Under the pieces are notes generated by a model that was not told the DNA's origin, searched no databases, and saw nothing but the letters and a program-made list of their open reading frames with translations. DNA of 64,000 nt from the NCBI GenBank assembly GCA_018266845.1, contig JAFDZO010000013.1:62001-126000 (forward strand), read 5' to 3'. The position numbers and the translations under genes were made by a program. This document shows positions 53,446 through 62,337 of the stretch, one piece after another (within the stretch, counting starts at the first letter, position 1; each line of letters opens with the position of its first letter). Origin of the DNA: Bacteroidota bacterium (GTDB lineage: Bacteria; Bacteroidota; Ignavibacteria; Tepidaquicellales; Tepidaquicellaceae).

Positions 53446-55092
53446 TTATTTTACCAGCATCATTTTCTTTATATCAGAAAATCCGCCGGCATTTATTTTT
53501 GCGTAATACACTCCACTTGGAAGGGAAGAAGCATTCCAGTCAGCTTCGTAGCTTCCTGCTTTTAAATTATTGTTTGCGAGCACTGCTACTTCTTTTCCTA
53601 TTGAATTATATATTACAAGCGAAACGAAAGACTCTTTTGAAATATCAAATTTTATTTTTGTCGCCGGATTGAACGGGTTCGGATAATTCTGTAACATCTT
53701 AAAATCAAAAGGCACATTACCTGAAATAGGGGTAATGCCGACCTGCTGCGCATATTTGATTGTAACAAAATCATCCTGCGATGCGTTCGAAGCGCTTGAG
53801 CCGCAGATGTAAATATTGTTTGTGTTATCGAGCATTATAAAATTTGAAGCGTCTGCAAGATTATCAGCGCCGTTATATTTTTGCAGCCATTGCTGAGTTC
53901 CTGCAGAATTGTATTTTATTGTAATGCAGTCAGACATAGATGCAAGGGCAGCCGTATAACCTGTAACGTAAACATTACCGGCTGCATCCACTGCAACTGA
54001 GTTTCCTACATCTGCAAGATTATCAGCGCCATTATATTTTTGCATCCATTGCTGAACGCCTGCTGAGTTATATTTAACTGTAACTATATCGCTCATTGTT
54101 GCGGCTGACTCGCTGCTGCCTGTTAGATAAACATTACCGGCTGCATCAACAGCAACTGATGCTGCCTGGTCGCCTAAGTTTTCTGCGCCGTTGTATCTGC
54201 CTACCCATTGTTGTGTTCCTGAGTTATTGTATTTCACAACTGCGTAATCCATCTGCGGGCCTGCTCCGTATGAAGTTCCTGCCGAGTAAACATTTCCTGA
54301 GGCATCTAAAACCAGCATTGCCGGAGTATCTTCGCTATTACCCGGACCTGCGTAAGTTTTTGCCCATTCCCGTGTTCCTGCAGCATTATACTTTACTGTT
54401 ACAAATGCTGTACTAAAAACATCCACTCTGGTTTTTCCTAAAACATAAACATTGCCGGTGCCGTCTATTGCCATCGAAGCAGCAACTTCATCCTGATTAG
54501 TTGCGCCGTTGTAGGTTGCTTTCCAAAGTTCGGTTCCTGCTGAGTTATATTTTATTACAATTAAATCTGTTAAGCTTCCTGTCATAGCAGTTTGTCCGAA
54601 AACATAAACGTTGCCTGCCGCATCGGTCAAAACTTTTGCAGGCTCATCGAAGCTGTTTGCGGTGCCATTGTATCTTACTGTCCACTGCTGAGCGCCTGCA
54701 GAATTGTATTTTATTGTTACTATATCCAGACCTGTTGTTGCGCTGTTACTGAATCCGCTAACGTAAACGTTTCCTGAACCATCTACTGCAATTGATTTGC
54801 CCATTTCATTATTTGCTTCAGTTCCTGAGTAAACTGCAAGCCATTGCTGCGCGCCGGAAGAATTATATTTTACTGTTACAATTGCCTGAACAGTTGGAGT
54901 TGTCATTGATTGTCCTGTTACATAAACATTGCCCGATGCGTCAATGGTCATAGCCATGGGCATATCGAGCATATTGCCTGCTCCGCTGTATCTTGCTGCC
55001 CATTGCTGAGTTACTTGGGAGAAGGCGCTGTGCAGAAAAGCAAAAAGTAAGGTCAATAAAAGAATTGCGAAAAAAGTTGGTTTGGTTTTCAT
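53446..55092 (-). CDS. SBBP-type beta-propeller repeat protein with T9SS domain
   Basis: A 548-residue secreted protein: signal peptide, then eight repeats of about 52 residues, each with a YxGxxN segment, a DxxGNVYVxG strand and a VKYNSAGxxQW strand, i.e. the SBBP/beta-propeller pattern. The last 85 residues are a T9SS type A domain with LQNYPNPFNPATKI ending MMLVK. The propeller probably binds a ligand or partner at the cell surface. Neighbouring repeats are very similar at DNA level, which favours copy-number change by recombination. Confidence 0.9.
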   Translation of the reverse strand: MKTKPTFFAILLLTLLFAFLHSAFSQVTQQWAARYSGAGNMLDMPMAMTIDASGNVYVTGQSMTTPTVQAIVTVKYNSSGAQQWLAVYSGTEANNEMGKSIAVDGSGNVYVSGFSNSATTGLDIVTIKYNSAGAQQWTVRYNGTANSFDEPAKVLTDAAGNVYVFGQTAMTGSLTDLIVIKYNSAGTELWKATYNGATNQDEVAASMAIDGTGNVYVLGKTRVDVFSTAFVTVKYNAAGTREWAKTYAGPGNSEDTPAMLVLDASGNVYSAGTSYGAGPQMDYAVVKYNNSGTQQWVGRYNGAENLGDQAASVAVDAAGNVYLTGSSESAATMSDIVTVKYNSAGVQQWMQKYNGADNLADVGNSVAVDAAGNVYVTGYTAALASMSDCITIKYNSAGTQQWLQKYNGADNLADASNFIMLDNTNNIYICGSSASNASQDDFVTIKYAQQVGITPISGNVPFDFKMLQNYPNPFNPATKIKFDISKESFVSLVIYNSIGKEVAVLANNNLKAGSYEADWNASSLPSGVYYAKINAGGFSDIKKMMLVK

Positions 55093-55276
55093 AGGGTTAT
55101 TATTAATTTTCTAAAAACTGTTTCAAAAATATTATGTTTATGAATTGCTTTCAAAAAGAAATTTTGGGAAATTAATCAAAAAAGAACTCGCAATTTAGTT
55201 GTTTATGCGAATTAAATAATTGTTTTCACTTGGTTTGTGGCGAATTTAATTTAATCAAAAACACCCTCTGTCAGAA

Positions 55277-56740
55277 ATGTTAACCCCTAATTCAGTAGAA
55301 ATCCTAAGAGCGCTGGATAAAAACGAATTCAAAAGATTCGGCGACTTTATTAAATCTCCTTATTTTAATTCAGTAGAAATTTTGGGAAAAATTTATGATG
55401 AAACTGCTAAGGTTTATCCAGATTTTGAAAATCCGCGGCTTTCGTATGAAAAAATTTCAAAAAAAATTTATCCCGGAAAAAAATTTAATGAGCAGACGAT
55501 AAGAAATTTGTATTCCAAATTTGGAAATCTCTTGAAGAAGTTTGTTGCTGTTGAAAATATTATGAACGATGAGGATACAATAAATTTGAACATGGTTGAC
55601 GGAATATCAAAGAAAAAACTTTTTGAAAGCTCAAACAAGCTGATTGATAAATTCCGCAAGGGAAAAATTGAAAGCAAAATTTTCAGTGTGTGGGATTTAT
55701 ATTTCTTCTTCAGAATCGAGCATCAGTATTATCATAATCTCGTGCTTTTGCACAAGCAGAATTCAAAAGAATTCTTCAAATCAATGAATGATAAAACTGA
55801 AAATCTTATAGCATTTTTTCTCAAGGCGTTTTTTATGTTTCGTGAGGCGCAGAGCATTTTAAAAAAACTGTATATTGATTATGATGATTCTCAGTTTACA
55901 AGTTTTTTCAGTTTGGCTTTCAATTCCGAATATTTTTTCAATCAGCCGGAAATTGAAAATCATAAATATGTAACATATCTTAAAACTCACTATCTCATAA
56001 ATAAGTATCAGGATACCGATATTTCAGAGGAGGAGTTTGACGAACTGTTCGTAATGTATAAATCAAACGCAAAAGGTTTTACAAAAATTGATAAGATAAC
56101 TTTCTCTAATTCGCTGGATACTTTAGTTCTTAATAAGCTCATTCCCAAAGATAAAAAATTCTATAACCATCTTTTCGAGCTTGCTAAATTTTATTGTGAG
56201 CTTAAGATTTATCCTGATGACAAGCTTGCGCCGTTTGAAACTTTACAGTTCAGAAATTATTTTACTGTTGCATTATTATTAAAAGAATATAGCTGGGCAG
56301 AAAAATTTGTGCGTGAATATACAAATTATCTTAAACCTGAGCTTAGAGAAAACGAGCTAAATTATTCTATGGCAATTCTCAGCTTTAAAAACAGAAAATT
56401 CGAGGACTCACTTGATTATTTTAATAAAATGAAAATTACCGACATTATGGAGAAGATGAATGTGAGAATATATACGTTGATGAACTACATTGAGCTAAAG
56501 GCGTACGAGTCAGCCCTTTCGCAAGTGGCAGCGCTGAAGCAATTCAGCAAAGAGAATAAAGAAATTCCGCACCTAAAAGTGGATTCGCTTAAAAATTCAA
56601 TCCGTTTTTTTGATGAAATCGTGAAAGCCGAAGCAAATGAGAAAAAGATTAGCCGTCAAGTCTATGATGGAGCATTATCAATAAGGTTTTTCTTTCAGAA
56701 GCAATACATTATGGAGAAAATGGAAGAACTGTTGGAATAA
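55277..56740 (+). CDS. Helical-repeat protein of unknown function
   Basis: A 487-residue, almost entirely helical protein with no signal peptide. The start NSVEILRALDKNEFKRFGDF followed by IKSPYFNS resembles conserved hypothetical proteins of Bacteroidota/Ignavibacteria. The C-terminal third (ELNYSMAILSFKNRKFEDSL, DYFNKM) has a TPR-like helical rhythm. It is Lys- and Phe-rich. It is divergent from the SBBP gene across 184 bases and upstream of tRNA-Leu. No catalytic motif; a scaffold role is a guess. Confidence 0.75.
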   Translation: MLTPNSVEILRALDKNEFKRFGDFIKSPYFNSVEILGKIYDETAKVYPDFENPRLSYEKISKKIYPGKKFNEQTIRNLYSKFGNLLKKFVAVENIMNDEDTINLNMVDGISKKKLFESSNKLIDKFRKGKIESKIFSVWDLYFFFRIEHQYYHNLVLLHKQNSKEFFKSMNDKTENLIAFFLKAFFMFREAQSILKKLYIDYDDSQFTSFFSLAFNSEYFFNQPEIENHKYVTYLKTHYLINKYQDTDISEEEFDELFVMYKSNAKGFTKIDKITFSNSLDTLVLNKLIPKDKKFYNHLFELAKFYCELKIYPDDKLAPFETLQFRNYFTVALLLKEYSWAEKFVREYTNYLKPELRENELNYSMAILSFKNRKFEDSLDYFNKMKITDIMEKMNVRIYTLMNYIELKAYESALSQVAALKQFSKENKEIPHLKVDSLKNSIRFFDEIVKAEANEKKISRQVYDGALSIRFFFQKQYIMEKMEELLE

Positions 56741-56821
56741 TGCGTTAAAATGCAATTTTTATAATAGGATTTACATTGAATGAAATTTCCAAATTAACTA
56801 ACTTACATATTCCACCTTTTA

Positions 56822-56904
56822 GCGGGAATGGCGAAATTGGTAGACGCACCATCTTGAGGGGGTGGCGGAGACTCTCCGTGGGGGTTCAAATCCCCCTTCC
56901 CGCA
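56822..56904 (+). tRNA. tRNA-Leu (anticodon GAG)
   Basis: An 83-base class II tRNA. Acceptor stem GCGGGAA/TTCCCGC, D arm GCGAAATTGGTAGACGC, anticodon stem CCATC/GGTGG around loop TTGAGGG (anticodon GAG, reading CTC and CTT), long variable arm CGGAGACTCTCCG, T arm GGGGG TTCAAAT CCCCC and discriminator A. The next bases are CTA, so CCA is not encoded and must be added. Confidence 0.97.
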
Positions 56905-56980
56905 CTAAATCCAATTATAATTCGGTTTTTTTTAGCAAGGACTTTACAGCCGGCGCTATACTGCGTTTAACGGGAAGTTT

Positions 56981-57559
56981 ATGGATAAGGAAACAATTCC
57001 GCAGGTAATATCATTTGCTTCTCCGAAGAAATTTAACGACTGGCTTTCAAAAAATCACGGGCTGCAAACAGGTATCTGGCTGAAGATTTATAAAAAAGGT
57101 TCTGAAGTAAAATCCGTTACTTATGCCGAAGCCCTTGATGAAGCTCTTTGCTTTGGATGGATTGACGGGCAGAAGAAAAGCTTAGATGAAAAATCGTGGA
57201 TTCAGAAATTTACTCCCCGCCGTTCAAAAAGCCTGTGGTCTGCAAGAAATAAAGAGCACGTAGCCCGATTGACAAAAGAGGGCAGGATGAAGCCCGCCGG
57301 AGTAAAAGAAGTAGAAGCGGCGAAAAAAGACGGCAGATGGGAAAGAGCTTATGATTCCGGCGCAAATATGCAAATTCCTGCTGATTTTTTAAAAGAGCTA
57401 AAGAAAGATAAAAAGGCGTTTGAGTTCTTTGAAACTCTTAATAAAGCAAATACTTATGCCATTGGATGGAGGCTTCAAACCGCTAAGAAGCCCGAGACAA
57501 GGGAAAGAAGAATGAAAGTAATAATAGAAATGATGAAAGAGGGCAGGAAGCTGAGCTAA
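56981..57559 (+). CDS. YdeI/OmpD-associated family protein
   Basis: A 192-residue protein with the YdeI pattern: FNDWLSKNHGLQTGIWLKIY, TYAEALDEALCFGWIDGQ, FTPRRSKSLWSARN and the C-terminal basic segment. Members are small cytoplasmic proteins linked to stress or bacteriocin tolerance in a few species; biochemical function is unknown. It stands alone between tRNA-Leu and the rpsF operon. Confidence 0.85.
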   Translation: MDKETIPQVISFASPKKFNDWLSKNHGLQTGIWLKIYKKGSEVKSVTYAEALDEALCFGWIDGQKKSLDEKSWIQKFTPRRSKSLWSARNKEHVARLTKEGRMKPAGVKEVEAAKKDGRWERAYDSGANMQIPADFLKELKKDKKAFEFFETLNKANTYAIGWRLQTAKKPETRERRMKVIIEMMKEGRKLS

Positions 57560-57672
57560 ACAAATTAAACGCCATAAAGGTTTAGCCTTTTAACTTGATT
57601 TTAAAACCATACAAACATATATTTGTATTTTTGTAATTTTTACGAAAATTTAATAATTAGAAAACAGAAAAG

Positions 57673-58101
57673 TTGAGCAAAAAACACTACGAATCTTACA
57701 TCATTGTTGACGGTAATTTTGAAGATGCAGCAATTGAAGATGTCATAAATAAATATGACGCCTTACTCAAAAAGAACGAAGCGGAAATAAAGCTGATTGA
57801 TAAAATCGGCAGAAGAAAGCTTGCATACGCTATCAGCGGCAAACAAAACGGCTACTATATTTGCTTTGAGTTTACAGCAGACCCGACCGTTATTGCAAAA
57901 CTTGAAAGAGCTTACAAACTGGATGATAACATTATCAGGTATCTTTCAGTAACTCTTGATAAGAAAACTTTAGAGCAAAAAGCCGAATACTTAAAGAAGA
58001 AAGCTTTGTATATGGCTCAACGCGAAGAAGAAGCAAAAAAGCTTGCTGAAGCAGAAGCTGCAGCGGCTGCAGAGCCGGTAGCTGAAGAGCAAACCGCATA
58101 A
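57673..58101 (+). CDS. rpsF: 30S ribosomal protein S6
   Basis: A 142-residue S6: YESYIIVDGNFEDAAIEDVI at the start, KLAYAISGKQNGYYICFEF in the middle and DDNIIRYLSV, plus an Ala/Glu-rich tail of about 35 residues. The start is TTG at 57673 since the family begins here. S6 normally pairs with S18 in the small subunit, but rpsR is not found in this locus. ssb follows after 51 bases. Confidence 0.96.
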   Translation: MSKKHYESYIIVDGNFEDAAIEDVINKYDALLKKNEAEIKLIDKIGRRKLAYAISGKQNGYYICFEFTADPTVIAKLERAYKLDDNIIRYLSVTLDKKTLEQKAEYLKKKALYMAQREEEAKKLAEAEAAAAAEPVAEEQTA

Positions 58102-58152
58102 GTTTTTTTAAAAACATTTTTAATAAATTAAAAATAAAACCAGAGGTAAATT

Positions 58153-58596
58153 ATGGCTGACTTCAAGATGCCCGAATTAAATTCCGTAGTAATTGCAGGA
58201 AACCTTACCAAAGACCCAATTTTCAGACAAACCACAACTGGCACACCTGTTGTGAATTTTTCTATTGCAAGCAACAGAAGATTCAGAGACAAGAGCGATG
58301 AGTGGAAAGAAGATGTTTGCTACGTTGGTATCGTTGCATGGAACAGATTAGCAGAAAGCTGCAGAGACAGACTTAAAAAAGGAAACGCTGTTTTGGTTGA
58401 CGGAGAGTTGCAAAGCAGAACTTTCAAAACAGAAGACGGTTCAAACAGAACTATCGTAGAAATAAAAGCAAGAAGAATCCAGTTCCTCAACAAAAAAGGA
58501 AACTCGGCTGAAGGCGGAGAAGAGCCATCTACATTTACAGATGAATCATTCGACTCTTTACTTTCACCGGAAGATTCTGACTTATTAAAGCACTAA
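58153..58596 (+). CDS. ssb: Single-stranded DNA-binding protein
   Basis: A 147-residue SSB with an OB-fold: LNSVVIAGNLTKDPIFRQTT, VVNFSIASNRRF and KKGNAVLVDGELQ. The C-terminal tail ends in acidic and polar residues (LLSPEDSDLLKH) but lacks the classic DDDIPF tip, a departure seen in several phyla. A good ribosome binding site (AGAGG) precedes it. It coats single-stranded DNA in replication and repair. Confidence 0.93.
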   Translation: MADFKMPELNSVVIAGNLTKDPIFRQTTTGTPVVNFSIASNRRFRDKSDEWKEDVCYVGIVAWNRLAESCRDRLKKGNAVLVDGELQSRTFKTEDGSNRTIVEIKARRIQFLNKKGNSAEGGEEPSTFTDESFDSLLSPEDSDLLKH

Positions 58597-58618
58597 ATTT
58601 TTTTTCAATTTCGAAATT

Positions 58619-58648
58619 AAGGGTGAAACTAAAAATTTCGCCCTTTTT
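58619..58648 (+). terminator. Rho-independent terminator after ssb
   Basis: Ten-base stem AAGGGTGAAA/TTTCGCCCTT (one wobble) and five T residues, occupying the place where rpsR is often found. Confidence 0.85.
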
Positions 58649-58671
58649 ATTTATAATAACAGTTTCAGGTT

Positions 58672-59187
58672 ATGAAAATTATACTTAAAAAAGATTACGA
58701 TTTACTTGGCGATGCAGGTCAGGTGATGGAAGTAAAAGACGGTTACGCAAGAAACTTCCTTATTCCGAACGGAATTGCTTCTGCTGCTACTTCTTCAAAC
58801 GTAAAACACTATGAAGAAACAAGAAAACAGCAGTCAAGAAAATTATTAAAGCAGATTGATGATGCTAAAAAGCTCGCTGCCGAAATCGAAGCGCGCTATG
58901 TTACAATCACTGTAAGAACCGGCGAAGACAACAAAGTTTTCGGTTCCGTAACTTCACAGATGATTGCAGATGCGATTGCAGGTCTTGGATTTGCCGAGCT
59001 TGACAGAAGAAAAATTCACCTTCACGAGCCGATTAAAACTTTAGGCGACCATGAGGTAGATATTAGACTTATGAAAGATGTAGTTGCAAAAATGAAAGTG
59101 CACGTTGCAAAAGAAGGCGGAGAAGAAGCTGCGGAAGAAACTAAAGAAGAAGCTCCTGCCGAAACAACTGAAGAAGCATCAGCATAA
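58672..59187 (+). CDS. rplI: 50S ribosomal protein L9
   Basis: A 171-residue L9: MKIILKKDYDLLGDAGQVME, the linker-proximal KDGYARNFLIPNG, and the second domain with FGSVTSQMIADAI. The last 25 residues (EEAAEETKEEAPAETTEEA) are an acidic extension, similar in style to that of S6 upstream. It follows a terminator, so a promoter must lie in the 24 bases around it or read-through occurs. Confidence 0.96.
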   Translation: MKIILKKDYDLLGDAGQVMEVKDGYARNFLIPNGIASAATSSNVKHYEETRKQQSRKLLKQIDDAKKLAAEIEARYVTITVRTGEDNKVFGSVTSQMIADAIAGLGFAELDRRKIHLHEPIKTLGDHEVDIRLMKDVVAKMKVHVAKEGGEEAAEETKEEAPAETTEEASA

Positions 59188-59213
59188 TTATTCTTCAAAG
59201 CAATATTTTTTTG

Positions 59214-59248
59214 AAAGTCCGGTTTATTTAGTTAAGCCGGACTTTTTT
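59214..59248 (+). terminator. Rho-independent terminator after rplI
   Basis: Stem AAAGTCCGG/CCGGACTTT extended by TTA/TAA, with six T residues. Confidence 0.9.
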
Positions 59249-59280
59249 CATTTATAGAAAAATTTTCCCTAACTTTGTAA

Positions 59281-59898
59281 ATGCGCTTAATAAGAAATCA
59301 CTGGTTCGATTGGGGGCTGCTGATTGCAGTCATAACTTCAGTTGTCGTTTTTACAAATCTGGAAAAATTTTCTTCCGTAAAACTTATTCTCTGGCTTAAT
59401 TTTATTTTTCTGCTTCTTCATCAGTTTGAAGAGTATAGATTTCCCGGAACCTTTCCTTTTTTCTTCAATAAATATATAAATAAAAGCCCGATGCCCGACA
59501 GGTATCCGCTTAATACTCATTCCGCTTTTATCATAAATGTATTGTTCGGTTGGATTGGTTATCTTATTGCAATTGAATTCGGAGAAAGAATTGTTCTAAT
59601 CGGTATGATGGTGATTTTTGCCTCTCTTCTCAATTTTGTTGCCCATGTTTTTATAGCAAACATAAAAGCAAAAACTTTCTACAATCCCGGAATGGCAACA
59701 TCTCTTTTGCTATTTCTTCCGCTTGCTATTTTTTATTTTATGGAAATCTCCAAAAGCAATATTCCTGCCGGAGAGTATCTATATGGAGCAGCTGCATCAA
59801 TTGCAGTTACTGCTGCAGGGATAATTTTCCCCGTAAAGATTTTTGCGGAGAAAAATACTCCTTACGTTTTTGATAAGAGAAAAATGTGGAAGGATTGA
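59281..59898 (+). CDS. HXXEE-domain membrane protein
   Basis: A 205-residue protein with six membrane helices. The family motif HXXEE is seen as HQFEEY near residue 43, with further His residues in LNTHSAF and NFVAHVF at helix ends, which could form a metal or catalytic site within the membrane. Function of the family is unknown. Its stop directly abuts the stop of the convergent MoxR gene. Confidence 0.8.
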   Translation: MRLIRNHWFDWGLLIAVITSVVVFTNLEKFSSVKLILWLNFIFLLLHQFEEYRFPGTFPFFFNKYINKSPMPDRYPLNTHSAFIINVLFGWIGYLIAIEFGERIVLIGMMVIFASLLNFVAHVFIANIKAKTFYNPGMATSLLLFLPLAIFYFMEISKSNIPAGEYLYGAAASIAVTAAGIIFPVKIFAEKNTPYVFDKRKMWKD

Positions 59899-60870
59899 TT
59901 ACTCTTTCGTCAGCTTTTCAATAATATCCAGCACTGATAAATTATCCGCCTCTGCATTGAAGTTCAAAATTAGCCTGTGGCGCAGAACAGGTTTTGCCAC
60001 CGCCTTAATATCATCTATCGAAGGCGAGTATCTTCCGTGCAGAATACACTGAGCTTTTGCGCCGAGTATCAAATATTGAGATGCTCTCGGACCTGCGCCC
60101 CACTGGATATAATCCTTAACGTATTTAGGAACGTTGTTATTGTCAGGTCTTGTTTTGCTTACAAGAGAAACTGCATAGTTTATTACTTCATCGGCAACGG
60201 GCACTTTTTTTACAAGCTCCTGATACATAATAATATCATCCCTTGTAAAAACTTTTTCAGGCGAGGGCTTATACATAGTTGTGGTCTTCTTAATGATTTC
60301 AATTTCATCTTCAAAGCTGGTATAATCAAGCCAGAGATTGAACATAAATCTGTCCTGCTGCGCTTCCGGCAGGGGATAAGTTCCTTCCTGCTCGATGGGA
60401 TTTTGTGTAGCAAGCACAAAGAACGGCTCGCGCAAAGTGTATGTTACGCCTGCTGCTGTAACCTTATGCTCCTGCATAGCTTCAAGCAAAGCTGACTGCG
60501 TTTTAGGCGGAGTACGGTTTATCTCATCCGCTAAAAGCATATTGGTAAATATAGGTCCCTTGATGAACTTGAAATTATTTTTTCCTGCGCCGTCGGGTTC
60601 AAGAATTTCAACGCCGGTAATATCCGATGGCATAAGGTCAGGTGTGAACTGAATTCTGCTAAACTCTAAGTCAAGAACTTCGGAGAGAGTTTTAATTAAG
60701 AGAGTCTTTGCAAGTCCCGGAACACCAATGAGAAGGCAGTGTCCGTTTGAAAGCATTGTAACAAGAATCTGTTCAATGATTTCCTGCTGCCCTACAACAA
60801 CTTTAGCAACTTCTTTCTTTAATGAGAGGTATTGGGAATTTAATTTTTTGACAAGCTCTACGTCAGACAT
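59899..60870 (-). CDS. MoxR-family AAA ATPase
   Basis: A 323-residue MoxR: Walker A GVPGLAKT, Walker B LLADEINRTPPKTQSALLEAM, and sensor 1 FFVLATQNPIEQEGTYPL, followed by the alpha-helical lid. MoxR ATPases assist maturation of protein complexes, usually with a VWA-domain partner, but no VWA or DUF58 gene is seen next to it. It lies 96 bases downstream of the M16 operon on the same strand. Confidence 0.93.
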   Translation of the reverse strand: MSDVELVKKLNSQYLSLKKEVAKVVVGQQEIIEQILVTMLSNGHCLLIGVPGLAKTLLIKTLSEVLDLEFSRIQFTPDLMPSDITGVEILEPDGAGKNNFKFIKGPIFTNMLLADEINRTPPKTQSALLEAMQEHKVTAAGVTYTLREPFFVLATQNPIEQEGTYPLPEAQQDRFMFNLWLDYTSFEDEIEIIKKTTTMYKPSPEKVFTRDDIIMYQELVKKVPVADEVINYAVSLVSKTRPDNNNVPKYVKDYIQWGAGPRASQYLILGAKAQCILHGRYSPSIDDIKAVAKPVLRHRLILNFNAEADNLSVLDIIEKLTKE

Positions 60871-60966
60871 TCCTTAATTTATGATTTCAGATTTAAGATT
60901 TTGCAAAACGAAATAAAAATATTTTCATGTAATACTCACTGGCAACTATCAATCGGTAACCGGCAG

Positions 60967-62325
60967 CTAATCTATACCTTCCAGTACTTCCACATCTCCA
61001 AACTGCTTCATATCGTCTTTTATTGCTTCGGGATTTCCTCCTATGGCAATTGTCATTTTTTCCGGATGCAGATATTTTACTGCCGCATCGTTTATATCCT
61101 GCTTTGTTACATCATTTACTTTTGAGATATATGTGTTATAGTAATCGTTATCAATATCATAAATTTTTAAGCTGATAACTTTCGATGCAATTGCATTCGG
61201 AGTTTCAAGCTGAAGCGGAAAATTTCCCGCAAGATAGTTTTTTACACTCGTCAGCTCTTCATCGGAAACAAGTTCATTTCTCATTTTATCAACTTCGAAA
61301 AGTATTTCTTTAACTGCGGGAGCGGTAAAACTGTTCCCGACTTCTGTCTCGACTGCAAAATCACCTGAGTGTTTCTTCCAGTCAAAATATGAACGCGCTC
61401 CGTATGTGAAGCCGTTTACTTCGCGCAGATTTTTATTTATCCTCGATGTAAAGCTTCCGCCAAGCAAAGTATTCATAACGCTTGCGGGGATGTAATCGGG
61501 AATATTTCTTTTGAATGCAAGATGCCCGACCTTCAATGATGACTGCACCGCGCCGGATTTGTTTACAATATAGACTTTCTTTGTTTCATTTATCTTTTCC
61601 TCTTCTATATTTCCATTGTAAATATAATTTCCGGAAAACTGCCCGAACTTTTCTTCAACTAATTTCACTGCCTGCGCTTCGCTAATATCACCAACAAATG
61701 CTATTATCAAATTATCCGGCTTGTAATAACTATTGTAAAAATTGTTAATATCATTTCTATTAAAATTGCTCACTGTATCTTCCGTTCCATCAAGAGGTTT
61801 TGAATATGGGAGCTTGGCGTAAACATTTTTTTTGAAAACTCTTGCAGCTAAATAATCGCCTTCATCTTTATATGAAATAATCGAGTTTATCTTCTGTTCT
61901 CTTAATCTGTTTATTTCATCATCTGAAAATGCAGGCTGAAGAATTACCTCTGAAGTAATATCAAAAATTTTCTCAAAATATTTTTTCAGCGAATAACAGC
62001 TCACAAACGTTGCGTCAAAATCGCATCCCGAAGATAAAAACGCTCCGTGATAATCTATAAGCTCGGCAATTTCAAGCGCGCTCTTGTTTGCCGTTCCTTT
62101 TGTCAGCATTTCGGAAGTGAAAGAAGAAATCCCGAAATTATCTCCGTCTAAAAATGCTCCTGCTTTGAAAACAAATCGCGATGATACTATAGGGAATTTT
62201 TCATCTTTGATAACAATCACGGTAATGCCGTTGGGCAGCGTTGTCTCAAAATATCCCGGAAATTTTATATCCTTCGGCGCTCCGGGAAGCGGTCTTATGC
62301 TTCTGTCTAATTTTTCTGCTATCAT
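60967..62325 (-). CDS. M16-family protein, catalytically inactive subunit
   Basis: A 452-residue M16 (pitrilysin) protein. The zinc motif HxxEH is lost: the equivalent GISSFTSEMLTKGT has no His. It keeps the Arg/Tyr pair of the C-terminal half (TSRINKNLREVNGFTYGA), which in two-subunit M16B peptidases completes the active site of the partner. It should pair with the active protein encoded 12 bases upstream. No signal peptide is visible. Confidence 0.9.
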   Translation of the reverse strand: MIAEKLDRSIRPLPGAPKDIKFPGYFETTLPNGITVIVIKDEKFPIVSSRFVFKAGAFLDGDNFGISSFTSEMLTKGTANKSALEIAELIDYHGAFLSSGCDFDATFVSCYSLKKYFEKIFDITSEVILQPAFSDDEINRLREQKINSIISYKDEGDYLAARVFKKNVYAKLPYSKPLDGTEDTVSNFNRNDINNFYNSYYKPDNLIIAFVGDISEAQAVKLVEEKFGQFSGNYIYNGNIEEEKINETKKVYIVNKSGAVQSSLKVGHLAFKRNIPDYIPASVMNTLLGGSFTSRINKNLREVNGFTYGARSYFDWKKHSGDFAVETEVGNSFTAPAVKEILFEVDKMRNELVSDEELTSVKNYLAGNFPLQLETPNAIASKVISLKIYDIDNDYYNTYISKVNDVTKQDINDAAVKYLHPEKMTIAIGGNPEAIKDDMKQFGDVEVLEGID

Positions 62326-62337
62326 TTTCTTAAACTT

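Noticed and set aside
56776-56970. 64-codon plus-strand frame
   Set aside because: It covers the tRNA-Leu gene and has no conserved features.
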